Source: Mucor racemosus
Taxonomy: Eukaryota > Mucoromycota > Mucoromycetes > Mucorales > Mucoraceae
Direction of reading: 5' to 3'
Assembly (NCBI GenBank): GCA_027405735.1
Contig: JAPEHQ010000008.1
Span: forward strand, 2,046,001 to 2,110,000
DNA: 64,000 nucleotides
Part shown: positions 45,213 to 56,379 of the stretch, in pieces
Layout of the letters: the number at the start of each line of letters is the position of its first letter
How positions within the stretch are numbered: the first letter of the stretch is position 1
Made by a program: the position numbers and the translations under genes
The notes under the pieces: generated by a model
The model's input: only the letters and a program-made list of their open reading frames with translations
What the model was told of the DNA's origin: nothing
Databases searched by the model: none

Positions 45213-46129
45213 GCGTATTAAATTACAATTTGCTAGTTTACTATTGATAGTTTTTTGTTATTGCTTTAAAAAAGTGATCGTATTGTTATTATTACCATTA
45301 ATTATAATTGTCAAACTGATTGACTCATACAGTATATCAAATTACTATTTCGCATTGGTAGAAATTATACAATTGATATCTGCATTTCACACTGGTGGAT
45401 TGGAAAGTTGGTGTCTGTCTTTGGTTTGTTGAATAATGCGTGCTTTGGTTTTCCAGTATAATTAATTCTAGGTGTTTCTACTCCTAAAAATTGAATTGTC
45501 TAATGTAGCTGCATCTGTTGAATATCGCTTGAGTTTCTATGCGCTGTAGATGATATACTAATTCCCATTTTGGCAAAGATTGTTTTACATTCATTCATAT
45601 TTAATTTTTATGTTATACAGCTTAATATTAATATGCTAATAACATTGATTTTTGTTTATATCTCCATCATAAATTGGCATTTTTTCAGATGATTTCTACT
45701 AACAATATCTGGAAAGCTCTATTATCATTTCCAAAAAAAAATACACCTTAATTTGCTGCATTCCCCAAAATAGTGAAAAACTGAAAAATACATGTTCACA
45801 TGTATGGGGATTAAAACTGTAAACCAAAGGAGAGTGACAAGATTAACGGGTAACACCTGCGCTACAAATTGAGTGCGACACACATATTCGTGAGTTCAAA
45901 CCAGCCAAAGGGGAAGCCCTTTGGTATTAGGATATGAATTTCGAAAGAGAACCTTCTATGTCCTTGCTTCTCATCGAATATGATCCTCCTTTTTTTCTTA
46001 ATTAGTAAGTTTTGCATATGTCTAGCAAATTTTTTCCTTTTTCATTAATGCATACAATATGATATGCATACTAGTAAATTTGGCTGGCAAAACCTGGCTC
46101 GACACCAATACTACCAGCATCCATGGGTC
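45213..46129. other. Desert filler (spacer of the C/D inverted repeat)
   Basis: AT-rich. No gene seen. 45840-45925 is slightly GC-richer with a weak tRNA-like look that did not hold up (see rejected). Confidence 0.35.
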
Positions 46130-46302
46130 ATTGTACGTTCAGCCAGTTCAAGCAACAAGCTGTTTACCTGCTACTTACGCCTACTAAGATCAGCAAGCCC
46201 ATCAGTTCTTCTCAACAAATATGAATCCAAAAAAAGACCACCCGTTGCAAAGGCAGGTACTTCTAGTGCTGATCCACAGAATTGCAAAAGGATTAACTTT
46301 GT
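46130..46302 (-). pseudogene. Decayed coding fragment G, copy 2
   Basis: Minus strand reads LQFCGSALEVPAFATGGLFL then DSYLLRRTDGLADLSRRK before a stop and a CAG|GTAAAC donor-like site. Parallels 7991-8210. Bounded on the right by unit U. The protein family was not recognised. Confidence 0.4.
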
Positions 46303-46765
46303 CGTATATTTTCAGGTTTGACGAATAATACTTAAAAAAGAATACAATTAAAAGAGAATGAGTAATGAATCAGTTATTCAACTGTATAATAAAAACAAGA
46401 CATCGTTCATTTAGATATTATAAAAGTATGGTCTTTTGTATTGATGTGACATTGAGATCCTGAGGTGTAATTTAAGGCACTATAGAACCATTAAATCTGT
46501 TTGATAGTAATCTATGGATTGAAATGGATCAATCATAATTTATTAACCGTTCTTGCAGAGGTTGAGAGTTGCTTTGTTTCAATGCTGCGCTAATTGTGCT
46601 TGGATGTTGATTTGATAGCTACTTGATTGATTAACCGCTGGGATGAAGTAATATGGTGTCATAATTGATGTCCAAACGTCCTTGGTAATTACTGGGTTAA
46701 ACGTAGTAAGCGAGGAGTTTCTTATATCCGATATCAAGACTTTGCACTTCAATACATGTCGTAGT
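46303..46765 (-). mobile_element. Unit U, truncated inverted copy
   Basis: Begins TTGTCGTATATTTTCAGG (reverse of the U right end) and runs to CAATACATGTCGTAG, where it is cut off by the LTR at 46766. The last ~70 bp of the unit are missing. Confidence 0.5.
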
Positions 46766-47502
46766 TGTAGTGGAATTACATACTAAAAACGCTTGATAAT
46801 ATAAAATAACCTACACTCCAAGTGTTGCTCATAAAATATGATGTCACTTGAAATGTGAACAACAATAATAATAAACAAGCGCTTCAAATTGAACACAATA
46901 ACAAACGCATGCTAAAAATATGAAATACTTTTTTGAACCATACATGTCGTGTAGATGATAGCATCTTTGATCACGGTGCAATCAATTAAACAAATGACAT
47001 ATATACCAAAACGGGGCTCTATCCAAATCAATAATAATAATAAACAAAGATATCAATTTAGTCAACTGCTCATCTATATTGACGTTACACTATCTATATA
47101 AATATGATTTAAGCATACAAAAACTACCCTTTAAAATTAACGTTACATAAAATAGATATAAATAACAATAATAAACAAAACAACCATTTCCCAAAAGGTC
47201 GATATCGTCACACCTGACATCAATCCCTTATGATCAATGCTCTACATAATTTACCCATTGAAACATTAAATTAATAACAATGTACTCAAAGCTGGAAGAC
47301 TACTAAATATACGTACATCCATTCAAGTCTGATGGTATCCAAGTTTTCCAAATTACTATAAATAATACCCTCATACTGTTTCAATTATTTTAAATCTTCA
47401 GAAATCTTTTGTAATAAAAACTTTAGCTGATTATAATTGTATTTCAACTGCTTTTATTTTTATATTTTTTTATTTTAGTAAATAACTTCGTCATTTACTG
47501 CA
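46766..47502 (+). mobile_element. Solo LTR, family 1, copy 1
   Basis: About 737 bp matching 51341-52073 along its whole length, starting TGTAGTGGAATTACATAC and ending CATTTACTGCA. An AATAAAAAC signal lies about 85 bp before the end. No internal retroelement sequence follows. No clean duplication at its flanks: the left flank is truncated unit U and the right flank is the start of copy D, so it sits at a rearrangement point. Confidence 0.6.
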
Positions 47503-47873
47503 AATGCTACAATTAATTGTTCAATATAACTGAATATTATTAATGAATCAGAGAAAATGCAACTAGTAAAAAACTGATGCCTAATGTACATCGAGGTCAA
47601 GGTAGATAAAAGGTGCATTCATTGTGTAGTGGAAATCGCAACATTTTGATGGATAAAAATTACAGGACCAAGATGTTGCATTTGCCTCAGGATTTTTAAA
47701 AAGGTTTAAAAGCATACTTTATCAAACTTACTTTAGATGCTAAATACTCACCATATGCTATTAGTATCACCTTGTTTTTTATTTAATTGCTGTATTATTA
47801 AAAATCAAGCTTTTCACAGCTTATAACAATGATAATAATGGAATGTTTCTGATGTTATATTGACATTTATTAT

Positions 47874-48100
47874 AAGGCGGGCTGGTGATACGTTTGATAC
47901 TACTGTAGATGGATCAAGTCAATTTAATTTATGGGATTTGAATGCAAATACCGAGGAACCATTTGTAAGTGCTTAAGTTGGTTCTAGTAATAAAAAAGCA
48001 TTGAATCAATTGGCTTGAGACAAAGACTGGGTAAGAAAGCGGCAATAGGTTCCAGTGATGGCCATCATGTTTATATTTATGTTTATGATATTGGAGAAAT
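47874..48100 (+). pseudogene. Captured dynein intermediate chain fragment, copy D
   Basis: Best-preserved 5' part: plus strand reads AGDTFDTTVDGSSQFNLWDL then NANTEEPFVSA and a stop, then GSS, KALNQLA with stops and shifts, and a shifted GSSDGH segment ending in VYDIGE-coding sequence. Matches the end of the WD-repeat domain of dynein intermediate chains (DG...LW.LN..TE.P..S...G.ALN). Non-functional. Confidence 0.65.
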
Positions 48101-49520
48101 AATAATTAAGACTAAAACTTAATGGAAATCACCTCTAGCACAATAATTATAAAGTAAGGCTATATTATCATCAAATAAACTATCACACAATATTAACGTG
48201 TATAAATATTTACAGTAATTAGCTTGAACCAAGTGGATACAGCATCATAAATTCTTGAAAAAGTTCTCAAGTATTATAAAATCTCTGATTTTTAAGACTT
48301 ACAAGGCTTATAAGCGGAATATTAATTTAGAAAATTATTTTTGTCCAGATAATCAATTTTGACATTTTTTAATTTTTTTTTCTGGTTTTGCGAATTTAGA
48401 GTTAATTATACTACCAATTATAAAAACAAAAAATATACACATATACAGAATTTAGCGCTCTATTTGCTCAATAAAAAATAACAAACATTTTAATTGCAAA
48501 ATATTACATGAAAATCCTTTAACCAAAATTCCGTTTTTTGGCCAAAAGTACAAATTTCCATTACTTAATATTTCATATTAAGCTTTTATAAAATGTGCAA
48601 TAGTTATGGCTACAATTTTCTCTCACAATGTAATATATTTAAACGTTGATTTTGGTATCAAAATTTGATTTTTCTGTTTTTCTATCAAAATCATGAGTGT
48701 TGGTAAGGATAAAATGAGTCCCGAAAATGTCCGCTACAAAAACTGAATTTTCAGATTGTACGTGATTAAATACAAGAAAAGTCGAACAAAAAAAAAAATA
48801 CTCTTTATTTAAAACTTGGATATATCATAGTATAAGAGACTTAGCCGTTCAATCTTGCTATACTCAATTACGGTGTTGCTTTACGGGCTCGCTTTTGCAA
48901 TTTTTTAATGAATCTATGATATCACAGCCGGTTTTCTGGTAGAAAATGCATGTTTCTATAATAACAGATATTGCCTATTTTGTTTATTAGTTTATGGGTT
49001 GATGTGCTGTAATGTTGCTTTTACATTGGCTGAAATGAGCAACTTAGTATGGTTTTAAATATGCTAAATAATATAAAGCCTTGAAAATCCTTTTCTACGT
49101 ATGTTGTTTCTCTCTTTTTGTTTTCATATTCCAAGGAGATATTTACCGTTTGACAAAGTATATTAGACTATCAAGCTGGTATTCTTTTCATTTATCTGAA
49201 TGCGCATGCTAACATAAGGGACTAATGTTTTTCATATAAATAGCAGTCGTTATATTATTAGAGGTTGATATTTCCATTTAACCGCAATCTAAAGATCAAA
49301 TATTATTATTTACTACTGTATTTTTGGACGTATTTCTTGATTACCAGATCAAATCCAAGGCAATGATATTTATACCTATTCAATGAAAAGCTGGAACTGC
49401 TGGCTACAAACTTACGAAATGTTCCAGGAAAGTGATAAAATTTCAAATGATATAGAAACACAAAAAAAAAGAACAATCTAATGTCTTGCCTAATTACCAT
49501 AGTTTTGATTGCATATATAC

Positions 49521-49784
49521 TGTTCTGATACTGCGTTATGTCAATATTATATTCTAGGTCGCATATTCAAGGTCTCAGTCAATATTCGAGATTATAGTCA
49601 ATCAACAGGTGTCCACGTTGATTCACATGCGTCTTAGTAAATTGGTGTAATGTCCTTAGATAGTAATTCTTTGTAATAGTTATAATTAAAAGTATATAAA
49701 TACATCCTCTGGATGTATTGTCAATAAAAAGTGTAATATTTTGGCAAGTTTATTTCTTAAGACCGTTTTGATATTTCATACTAC
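49521..49784 (+). mobile_element. Solo-LTR-like insert, family 2, short copy
   Basis: Inserted in copy D/E between sequences that are contiguous in copies A and B. Flanked by TATAC at 49516-49520 and 49785-49789. Contains TTATGTCAATATT, AGTTATAATTAAAAGTATAT, CTGGATGTATTGTCAATAAA and a TTTTGATATTTCA end region, all shared with the 569-bp LTR at 54473-55041 but with the middle missing. Confidence 0.55.
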
Positions 49785-50026
49785 TATACTTGAAAACAAA
49801 CCTTTTTACAGCTGATAATCGTACACTAAACTAGTAAGTCTAAAGAAGGTTGATTTGTTAAATTTTATGTGTGATAAAGTAACATATATAATCTTCGATT
49901 TGGCTTGCATATAAATTTAATAAGCAGTAAGTGTTATTTAAGTTTATGCTCGAGCAAAAACCATTGTTGCTATAAACATTATTATAGCTATAAACATATT
50001 TACAAATGATGATAAGCGTAAATATA

Positions 50027-50557
50027 TGTTGTATTCCACCTACTAGTATCATACATTATCACCTTCTACAGTATCAATACATCTTACAATCTATTGACTA
50101 CGACATGTATTGAAGTGCAAGTCTTGATATCGGATATAAGGAACTCCTAGCGTACCAAGTTTAATCCAGTAATTACCAAGAACGCTTGGACCTCAATTAT
50201 GACACCACATTATTTCATCCCAGCAGTTAACCAATCAAGTAGTTATCAAATCAACATCCAAGCATATTTAGCGCAGCATTGAAACAACACAACTCACAAG
50301 CTCTGCAAGAACGGTTAAATTATGATTGATCCATTTCAATCCATAGATTACTATCAAACAGATCCAATAGTTCAATAGTGCCTTAAATTACATCTCAGGA
50401 TCTCAATGTCTAATCAATATAAAAGGCCATACTTTTACATCTAAATAAACGATATCTTGTTTTTATTATACAGTTGAAGAACTGATTAATTACTCATTCT
50501 TTTATAATTGTATTCTTTTTTAAGTACTATTTATCAAATCCTGAAAATATACGACAA
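50027..50557 (+). mobile_element. Unit U, copy with target duplication
   Basis: 531 bp from TGTTGTATTCC to ATATACGACAA, flanked on both sides by TATA (50023-50026 and 50558-50561). Copies A and B show the site without the insert (GTAAATATATT-like), so these ends are real element ends. No open frame longer than about 60 codons. Confidence 0.6.
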
Positions 50558-51038
50558 TATATTTGTTCTTGCATGTATTGCTCTACATTAACAACGTATT
50601 GGATTGTATTGTCTATAATCTATATTAATTAAAACAAATGTAATTTAAAAACACATTCCAGTAAAAAAAATGCAATGGAATTTTGAGAACGGCACGATGC
50701 TCATTTACAAACCAATTCGTGCCCATACAATCAGCTCATTATCCTCATGGTCATATTTTATCGTTATCCACAAATAGGAATAATTATACGCTTATGGGTA
50801 ATTCTACTATTATGCACACATGGGATTAATGTCATGCACACGGACAGAATCTATAATTCTACACATACAGGCTTAGAGTTATGCTCGTGTGCAGTTTCTT
50901 TTGTTGTGCCCATGTGCATCTTGTTATCTTTTTAGCTAGTCATTATTCAGTGGGCGCAACAACTCATCATGCTATAGCGTGTAGTAGCCCACCTGGCCAC
51001 AGCAAAATTATTTTGTGCAGCACAGGTCCGCCGTAGTG

Positions 51039-51335
51039 CTTTTATATATAAATCCTTTAAATTTGTGATTTTATGGACTTTTTTTGAGTCCGGTTGTACC
51101 ATATTATACTTTTCGAATTAAAACCCGTTATTAGGCTAATGACGTTGTAGGTTGTATTTATGCTTTATGATATATCAGAAGTTTACCCAGATGTAGAAAT
51201 CCAGAGACAACTATTGAAATCCAACATGGCATGACACTTAGTAACTCATACTAAATGTCACATATAACCACTAGCATTAGCAGCGACTATCAGGAAAATT
51301 TAGGAATACTTGGCAACAATGAAGCATAAGCAATC
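51039..51335. other. Desert filler
   Basis: About 300 bp of AT-rich sequence outside the CACTAC terminus. Nothing recognised. Confidence 0.35.
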
Positions 51336-51340
51336 CTACA

Positions 51341-52073
51341 TGCAGTAGAATTACATACTAAAAACGCTTGATAAAAATAAAATAACCTAAATTCCAAGTG
51401 TCGCTCATAAGATATGATGCCCCTTGAAATGTGAACAACACTAATAAACAAAAAAAGCTTCAATTGAACACAATAACAAACGCATGCTAAAAAATATGAA
51501 ATACCCTTTTTGAACCATACATGTCGTGTAGATGATAGCACCCTTGATCACGGCGCAATCAATTACACAAATGACATATATATCAAAACAGGATTCTATC
51601 CAAATCAATAATAATAATAAACAAAGATATCAATTTAGTCAACTACTCATCTATATTGAAGTTGCACTACTATCAATATAAATAAGATTCAAGCATATAA
51701 AAACTACCCCTTAAAAATCAAGGTTACATAAAATAGATATAACAGAAATAAACAAAACAACCATTTCCCAAAAGGTCGATATCGTCACACCTGACATCAA
51801 TCCCTTATGGTCAATGCTCTACATAATTTACCCCTTAAAATATCAAATCAATAACAATGTACCTAAAACTGGAAGATTACTAAATTTACATCCATTCAAG
51901 TCTGAAGGTATCCAAGTTCTCCAAATCACTATAAATACCCGCATACTTTTCAATTATTTTAACTCTTCAGAAATCCTGTGTAATAAAAACTTTAGCTGAT
52001 TATAATTGTATTTCTACTGCTTTTATTTTTTATACTTTTTTTAGGTTAGTAAATAACTTCGTAATTTACTGCA
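51341..52073 (+). mobile_element. Solo LTR, family 1, copy 2, with 5-bp duplication
   Basis: 733 bp with perfect 7-bp inverted ends TGCAGTA...TACTGCA, flanked by CTACA at 51336-51340 and 52074-52078. AATAAAAACTTTAGCTG near 51982 is a likely polyadenylation region. Lack of an internal coding region makes this a solo LTR left by recombination. The parent retrotransposon class is not shown by the LTR alone. Confidence 0.75.
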
Positions 52074-52078
52074 CTACA

Positions 52079-52534
52079 TTTTATCCAAATGATACAATCA
52101 CAGATTCCCAATTCCACAAATTCCATTGTACATGATTTGTTCCCAAATTATATCAAGTACCTCAATACCAGGCAATTCATTAATAATATTAATAATCATA
52201 TAATCATCTAGAAAACATATAAATATGAAGCATCGATGAATTAATAAAATGTATCTTTTAGCAGAGTATTTTTATATTAGTATCTTTTGATATAACACTT
52301 TACTTAAATTAAGTGATTGAATAATTAATAGCAATACAGTGAAACCTTAATTTTTGTATGAAATTTTGATACCTGCATCTTATAGCTGCTTGTAGTATTT
52401 AAACAACCGCTTCCGGGCTGTCCGGTAATTTTTTCTAAAAATTTAAAGCCTGGAAATATTATTAGATGGCTGCTTCCGGAGATTGTTCGGCTTTTTTTTT
52501 GGAAGTGACGATTGGCAAAAATATGAGACATATA
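52079..52534. repeat. Pogo/Tigger-like element end (weak) beside unit U
   Basis: 52337 begins CAGTGAAACCTTAATTTTTG, the kind of end seen in pogo-type Tc1/mariner elements, preceded by TA. Two related GC-rich boxes follow: CCGCTTCCGGGCTGTCCGG (52409 on) and GCTGCTTCCGGAGATTGTTC (52471 on). The opposite end was not found. 52079-52336 is unrecognised AT-rich DNA. Confidence 0.35.
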
Positions 52535-52714
52535 CTATGTTGTATGCCACCAAATACCATATATTATTACCTTCTACAGTATCAATGCATCTTACAATCT
52601 ACTGACTACGACATGTATTGAAGTGCAAAGTTTTGATATCGGATATAAGAAATTCCTAGCGTACTAAGTTTAAATCAGTAATTACTAAGGACTAAGGACG
52701 CTCGGACCTCAATT
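52535..52714 (+). mobile_element. 5' end of the unit-U-related element upstream of its gene
   Basis: Starts TGTTGTATGCCACC, like the other U copies, and is colinear with their first 180 bp (CTTCTACAGTATCAAT, CATCTTACAATCTA, GATATCGGATATAAGAA). It leads straight into the gene at 52715, so this is probably the parent form from which the short U units derive. Confidence 0.5.
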
Positions 52715-54262
52715 ATGACACCATATTACTTCTTCATCCCAGCGGTTAATCAATCGAATCAAATTACCAAAGCCTTGAAACACAACCAGATCACCAAGGA
52801 CCGTATGGTAAAAGCAAGGCCAAGCTGGATTTTGAAACGGATTAGACGCACAATTCCTCCTCCAAAGCAACTTTATCCGGTTGTTTCAGCTCTCTTCAGT
52901 CATTATAATAATTTAATGGATCTCATAACTGGTCTAAAACTGTTCGACAAACAATGCCAATCTCAAGCTGCCAAGATTTTCGATGCAATCAGTAAAGGCC
53001 ATATTTCGGATCCTGTTGGCGTACCTTTATATTATACAAGAAGAATTGACGAGTTCGGTCTCCCAGTCTATCGCTGTGTCAGAGGAACCAATAGTTTGGA
53101 GGGTGGTATTCACACCAACATTATAAGGAAATTCTCAATGTATAACGCTTCCCCTAAATTGGCGAATTGTCTATTAGCCGATGATAGGCTTCGACATAAT
53201 ACTGATGTAAGTAAATTATAAGTTAAATGAAATAGCTTGTTACTAAATATTTTCTTCAAGGTTGGTCCTTTGAATCGGTACAATATAAAACATACTAGGC
53301 ATTACAATCCTTGGCTTACTCATGGCATCAACCATTTAAAATGCGAACTCGGTCTTACAGTACAAGAATCTTACCACGATCCTGATGATAATGCTATCCA
53401 TTTTGATCCAAAAGGTGAAACTTTCGGTATTTGTCCTATAATATCAGATGTTGCAAGAGTATATTTCAACATGTTGCCATTCAACGGATCTGACCCTGCA
53501 AAGAACGAAGATGCGGCTTCAAACACGCCTACTGATACTGAAGATGTTTCTGATGATGGCATTACTAGTGGTGTTGCTTCTAGTTATTCCTTGGTTACCC
53601 AAGTTTTGCAGCTCTCTGCATTACCATTGATTAAAGCCTCTAAATTAAGTATATCCCAATATCAATATCTTGCAAGCTGCCAGGATGTGAAGTATGCTAT
53701 TGTACCTGTACATACGGATGAAGGGAGAATACTGTTTTGGAACATATACAATGATCTGAAAATGCATGAAAAGACCAATCCCAATTTGATGGAAATGGCT
53801 CAGGAATGGTTTAAACACTGTAATCACACTAATGGAAAACTCAAAGAGAATCAGCAGCCAGTAGTGTTCTACAAGATACCCGAAATCCTTGAATCTTTTT
53901 TCAATAAGTATCAAAGTAATTATACATACAAAGTCTGTGTCAGGATCCCTCAAAATGCAGTTGATTCTTCAAAAAGACCAGCTGCATCGTTTCCTCCTGC
54001 CATTCTCCCATCACCTCTTCGAGGTAGTCTCTCATTTTCTCCACTAACTTCAAACAAGAGAAAATCTGATGATCCTTTACAGTCTGATCAATCTCAACCC
54101 ATTGCGGGTCCTGTACTTTTGACAATTGATATTAATTCTGTAAAAAAACCTAGAACAAGAAGGTATATCAGATGTAAAGCAATTGATCCTGAAAACATGT
54201 ATAAATGTCCAGGAAAAACAACATATAAAAAACTGCAAGCATTACTCGCCTTAGATTCATAA
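52715..54262 (+). CDS. Mobile-element-linked protein of unknown function (RGTNSLEGG family)
   Basis: Two exons, 52715-53206 and 53261-54262, join at a clean GTAAGT...AAG junction to 497 residues without stops. Seen: IRRTIPPPKQLYPVVSALFS; DPVGVPLYYTRRIDEFGLPV; the striking YRCVRGTNSLEGGIHTNIIR (about residues 128-147); ANCLLADDRLRHNTDVGPLN across the intron; HYNPWLTHGINHLKCELGL; an acidic Ser/Thr-rich linker; and a basic C-terminus (KKPRTRRYIRCKA). The RGT..EGG.H block recalls C-terminal parts of DDE-type transposase-like proteins, but I do not recognise the family, so no function is assigned. The first ATG was used; an in-frame stop lies 36 bases upstream. The 5' end is shared with all U repeats. 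Intact frames suggest it is recent or still under selection. It may be only the C-terminal part of a larger protein. Confidence 0.65.
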
Positions 54263-54467
54263 ATTTTTTATCCAAGTTATTACTCATTATCACCACTAAC
54301 TCAAGTTATTAAACTGAAATTATTGACTACAGATTCAATAAAACAATCCAATGTCTCATAAACCTGCTTTTTTTTATTCTTCAATTTACATAAATTTGAT
54401 CTTAATCTAATGTATATATATACAATAACTTGGAAATATAAATATATTTAAGCTAGAATTTAATGTG
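54263..54467. other. 3' flank of the mobile-element-linked gene
   Basis: AT-rich, with AATAAAACAATCC near 54336 as a possible polyadenylation region. The right end expected for unit U (ATACGACAA) is not seen here. Confidence 0.4.
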
Positions 54468-54472
54468 TTTAG

Positions 54473-55041
54473 TGTTATGTCAATACTCATCATCCTAGGT
54501 CTCACATCCAAGGTCACAGTCTATATGTAATGATCCAGTTACATTACATAAATAAATTGCACATATAAATAACAACCAAAAACGGATCAATTGCACATTA
54601 GTGAATTTATCTGTTCTTTCCTTTCCTCTTATTATATTTATAACCATAATCCAAATAAATAATATATTATTACTTATTTATCATTGTTACTACTTATAAC
54701 CAATTATTATGTAATCCCATATAATCAATCATAGGTAATAATCGTATACTAGTAATAGCAATTACAATTAGTAACACCAACCTCTCATAACCAATCATAG
54801 AATCAAAGTCAGACATATGATCGTCCATATTGTATATCCAGTTTGACAACCAATTCATCTATCACACTATAATTAGTGTTACAGTAAATCAATGCGGATC
54901 ATTGACCTACATCATATTCTTAGATAGTAAAACCCTAGTAATAGTTATAATTAATGTATATAAATACATCCAAAGGATGTATTGTTAATAAAAGTGTAAT
55001 ATTCTGGCAAGATTATTTATACAGACTCTTTCGACATTTCA
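54473..55041 (+). mobile_element. Solo LTR, family 2, with 5-bp duplication
   Basis: 569 bp from TGTTATGTCAATACTCATC to TTTCGACATTTCA (TG...CA), flanked by TTTAG at 54468-54472 and 55042-55046. TATATAAATACATCC near 54956 and TTAATAAAAGTG near 54986 fit LTR promoter and polyadenylation signals. No internal region is present. Confidence 0.75.
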
Positions 55042-55046
55042 TTTAG

Positions 55047-55450
55047 TATTTTTTAATCGAAATGACCTATTTTCATTAATTAATGCACATTTTACCGAAT
55101 TTTTTCTTTTTCAGGAAGACTTCGCTCTCCTGAAAAAAAAATCTAGTCGGATCAAACCCCAGTTATGGCCACGGAGCCAAAAAAAAAATCCAAAAAAAAC
55201 CTTGTATGTTTAATTACTCACAAAAGTGCATAATAAGTTGAACTAGCGTTTTAAATGTTTTAGGTTTAGTTTTTAATTCTGAATAGATCTGTGTAGGTTT
55301 TGAAAATGTTTTTCTCAAAAATTTTTAGTAAATTTAATTTCAAAATATAAGGGTTTTTGATTAAAAAGTACCCTTCATTAAAATGCAATCCTAAAATATT
55401 TTATTTCTGCATTATGCACAACAGAATTATCTGCAGAATGAGTACTTATA
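55047..55450. other. Desert filler
   Basis: AT-rich with several A runs. Nothing recognised. Confidence 0.35.
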
Positions 55451-55640
55451 CGTTGCTGTAGCTCTATTTTTCGTGGGGATATTCATTTTTTTTGTTTATT
55501 TTTTTTTGCATCATCGAAAATTTAACCTTGTATACCCTCGTCCAAAATGGATCATTTTTTGTATCACCAAAAATAAATCATTCAATCTCGATTTTCTCGA
55601 CGAAAAATCAATATTTTTTGACTAGGTAAAATCCGTTGGA
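55451..55640. repeat. Repeat family R, module-only copy
   Basis: Contains TTTTTCGTGGGGATATTC, then CCTTGTATACCCTCGTCC, then TTCTCGACGAAAAATCAATA at the same spacing as in R copies 1 (6843-6992) and 2 (reverse of 33605-33750). Sequence between the boxes is diverged. Confidence 0.45.
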
Positions 55641-56379
55641 TAGACGCTAATGAGTACTATTTTATGGTTTTATTTTGTCATACTAGTAGTTTCTTCATGG
55701 ACCTCTATATCACAAAAAGAGCTCTCACAAAATTTATAAAAAAATAAAAAAGTCTTCACAACGACCCAAAACCTAGATGTCCTGGTAGTAGAGAATGAAA
55801 AATAAAGTAGACTTTGTTTAATAATCATCATTGCAATACCTTAGTATTTTCTCGACTTATTTTCATTTCAAATGCGCTTTCCCAATTTTAAGCTGACCAT
55901 TTCTGCATTGTTCAAATTTATCAAGCAATCACCATAGTAACCATTCTTGCTTCATTTAATAAAGTCTGTAGCTGGGACAATGTTGAATATAGAATCGGAT
56001 GACAACTGAAATATTTGCTTTGCAATAACAAGGATAAGATACAAAAATGAATATATAATAGTTGGTGAAAAATATCCCTTAGATAAGGTTTAAGCCTCTT
56101 TTGAAACTCTAATGATATTATACAAAGGAAAAAATACACACGTTCTTTATCTTTCAGCCTTTTAATAATAATATAAAAAAAAAAGACAAGATGGAAACAA
56201 AAAAGAACAAGATAAGAACAAAAAGGCAGGTTTTTTCTAATTCTTGATATATGAGATTTTCCCCTCGGCCAATTTAATAAAACAGCCTAACCAAGCCCAT
56301 GTTTTGCATCATTGGGGCCTTTCATGACATGTATCACATAAAATCTAAAGGAAAGATATATACAACATTTTGTTTATTA
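55641..56379. other. 3' flank of VPS53
   Basis: AT-rich with a GA/A-rich patch (56165-56225) just downstream of the VPS53 stop on its strand. No gene recognised. Confidence 0.4.

Larger units (their letters stand above)
47515..51038 (-). mobile_element. CACTAC-ended element family, copy D/E (inverted; right arm of an inverted repeat)
   Basis: The most complete copy in reverse orientation: from the terminus GCCGTAGTG at 51030-51038, through the subterminal array (50690-50900), the AT-rich body, and the dynein fragment (47874-48100) to about 47515. It carries two later insertions: unit U (50027-50557) and a short solo-LTR-like insert (49521-49784). 47515-49105 is the inverted partner of copy C. 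The other terminus was not recognised. Confidence 0.55.

Noticed and set aside
45840..45925. tRNA-like stretch with GAGTTCAAACC
   Set aside because: The T-arm and acceptor stems do not pair and the A box is poor. At most a worn tRNA-derived repeat.
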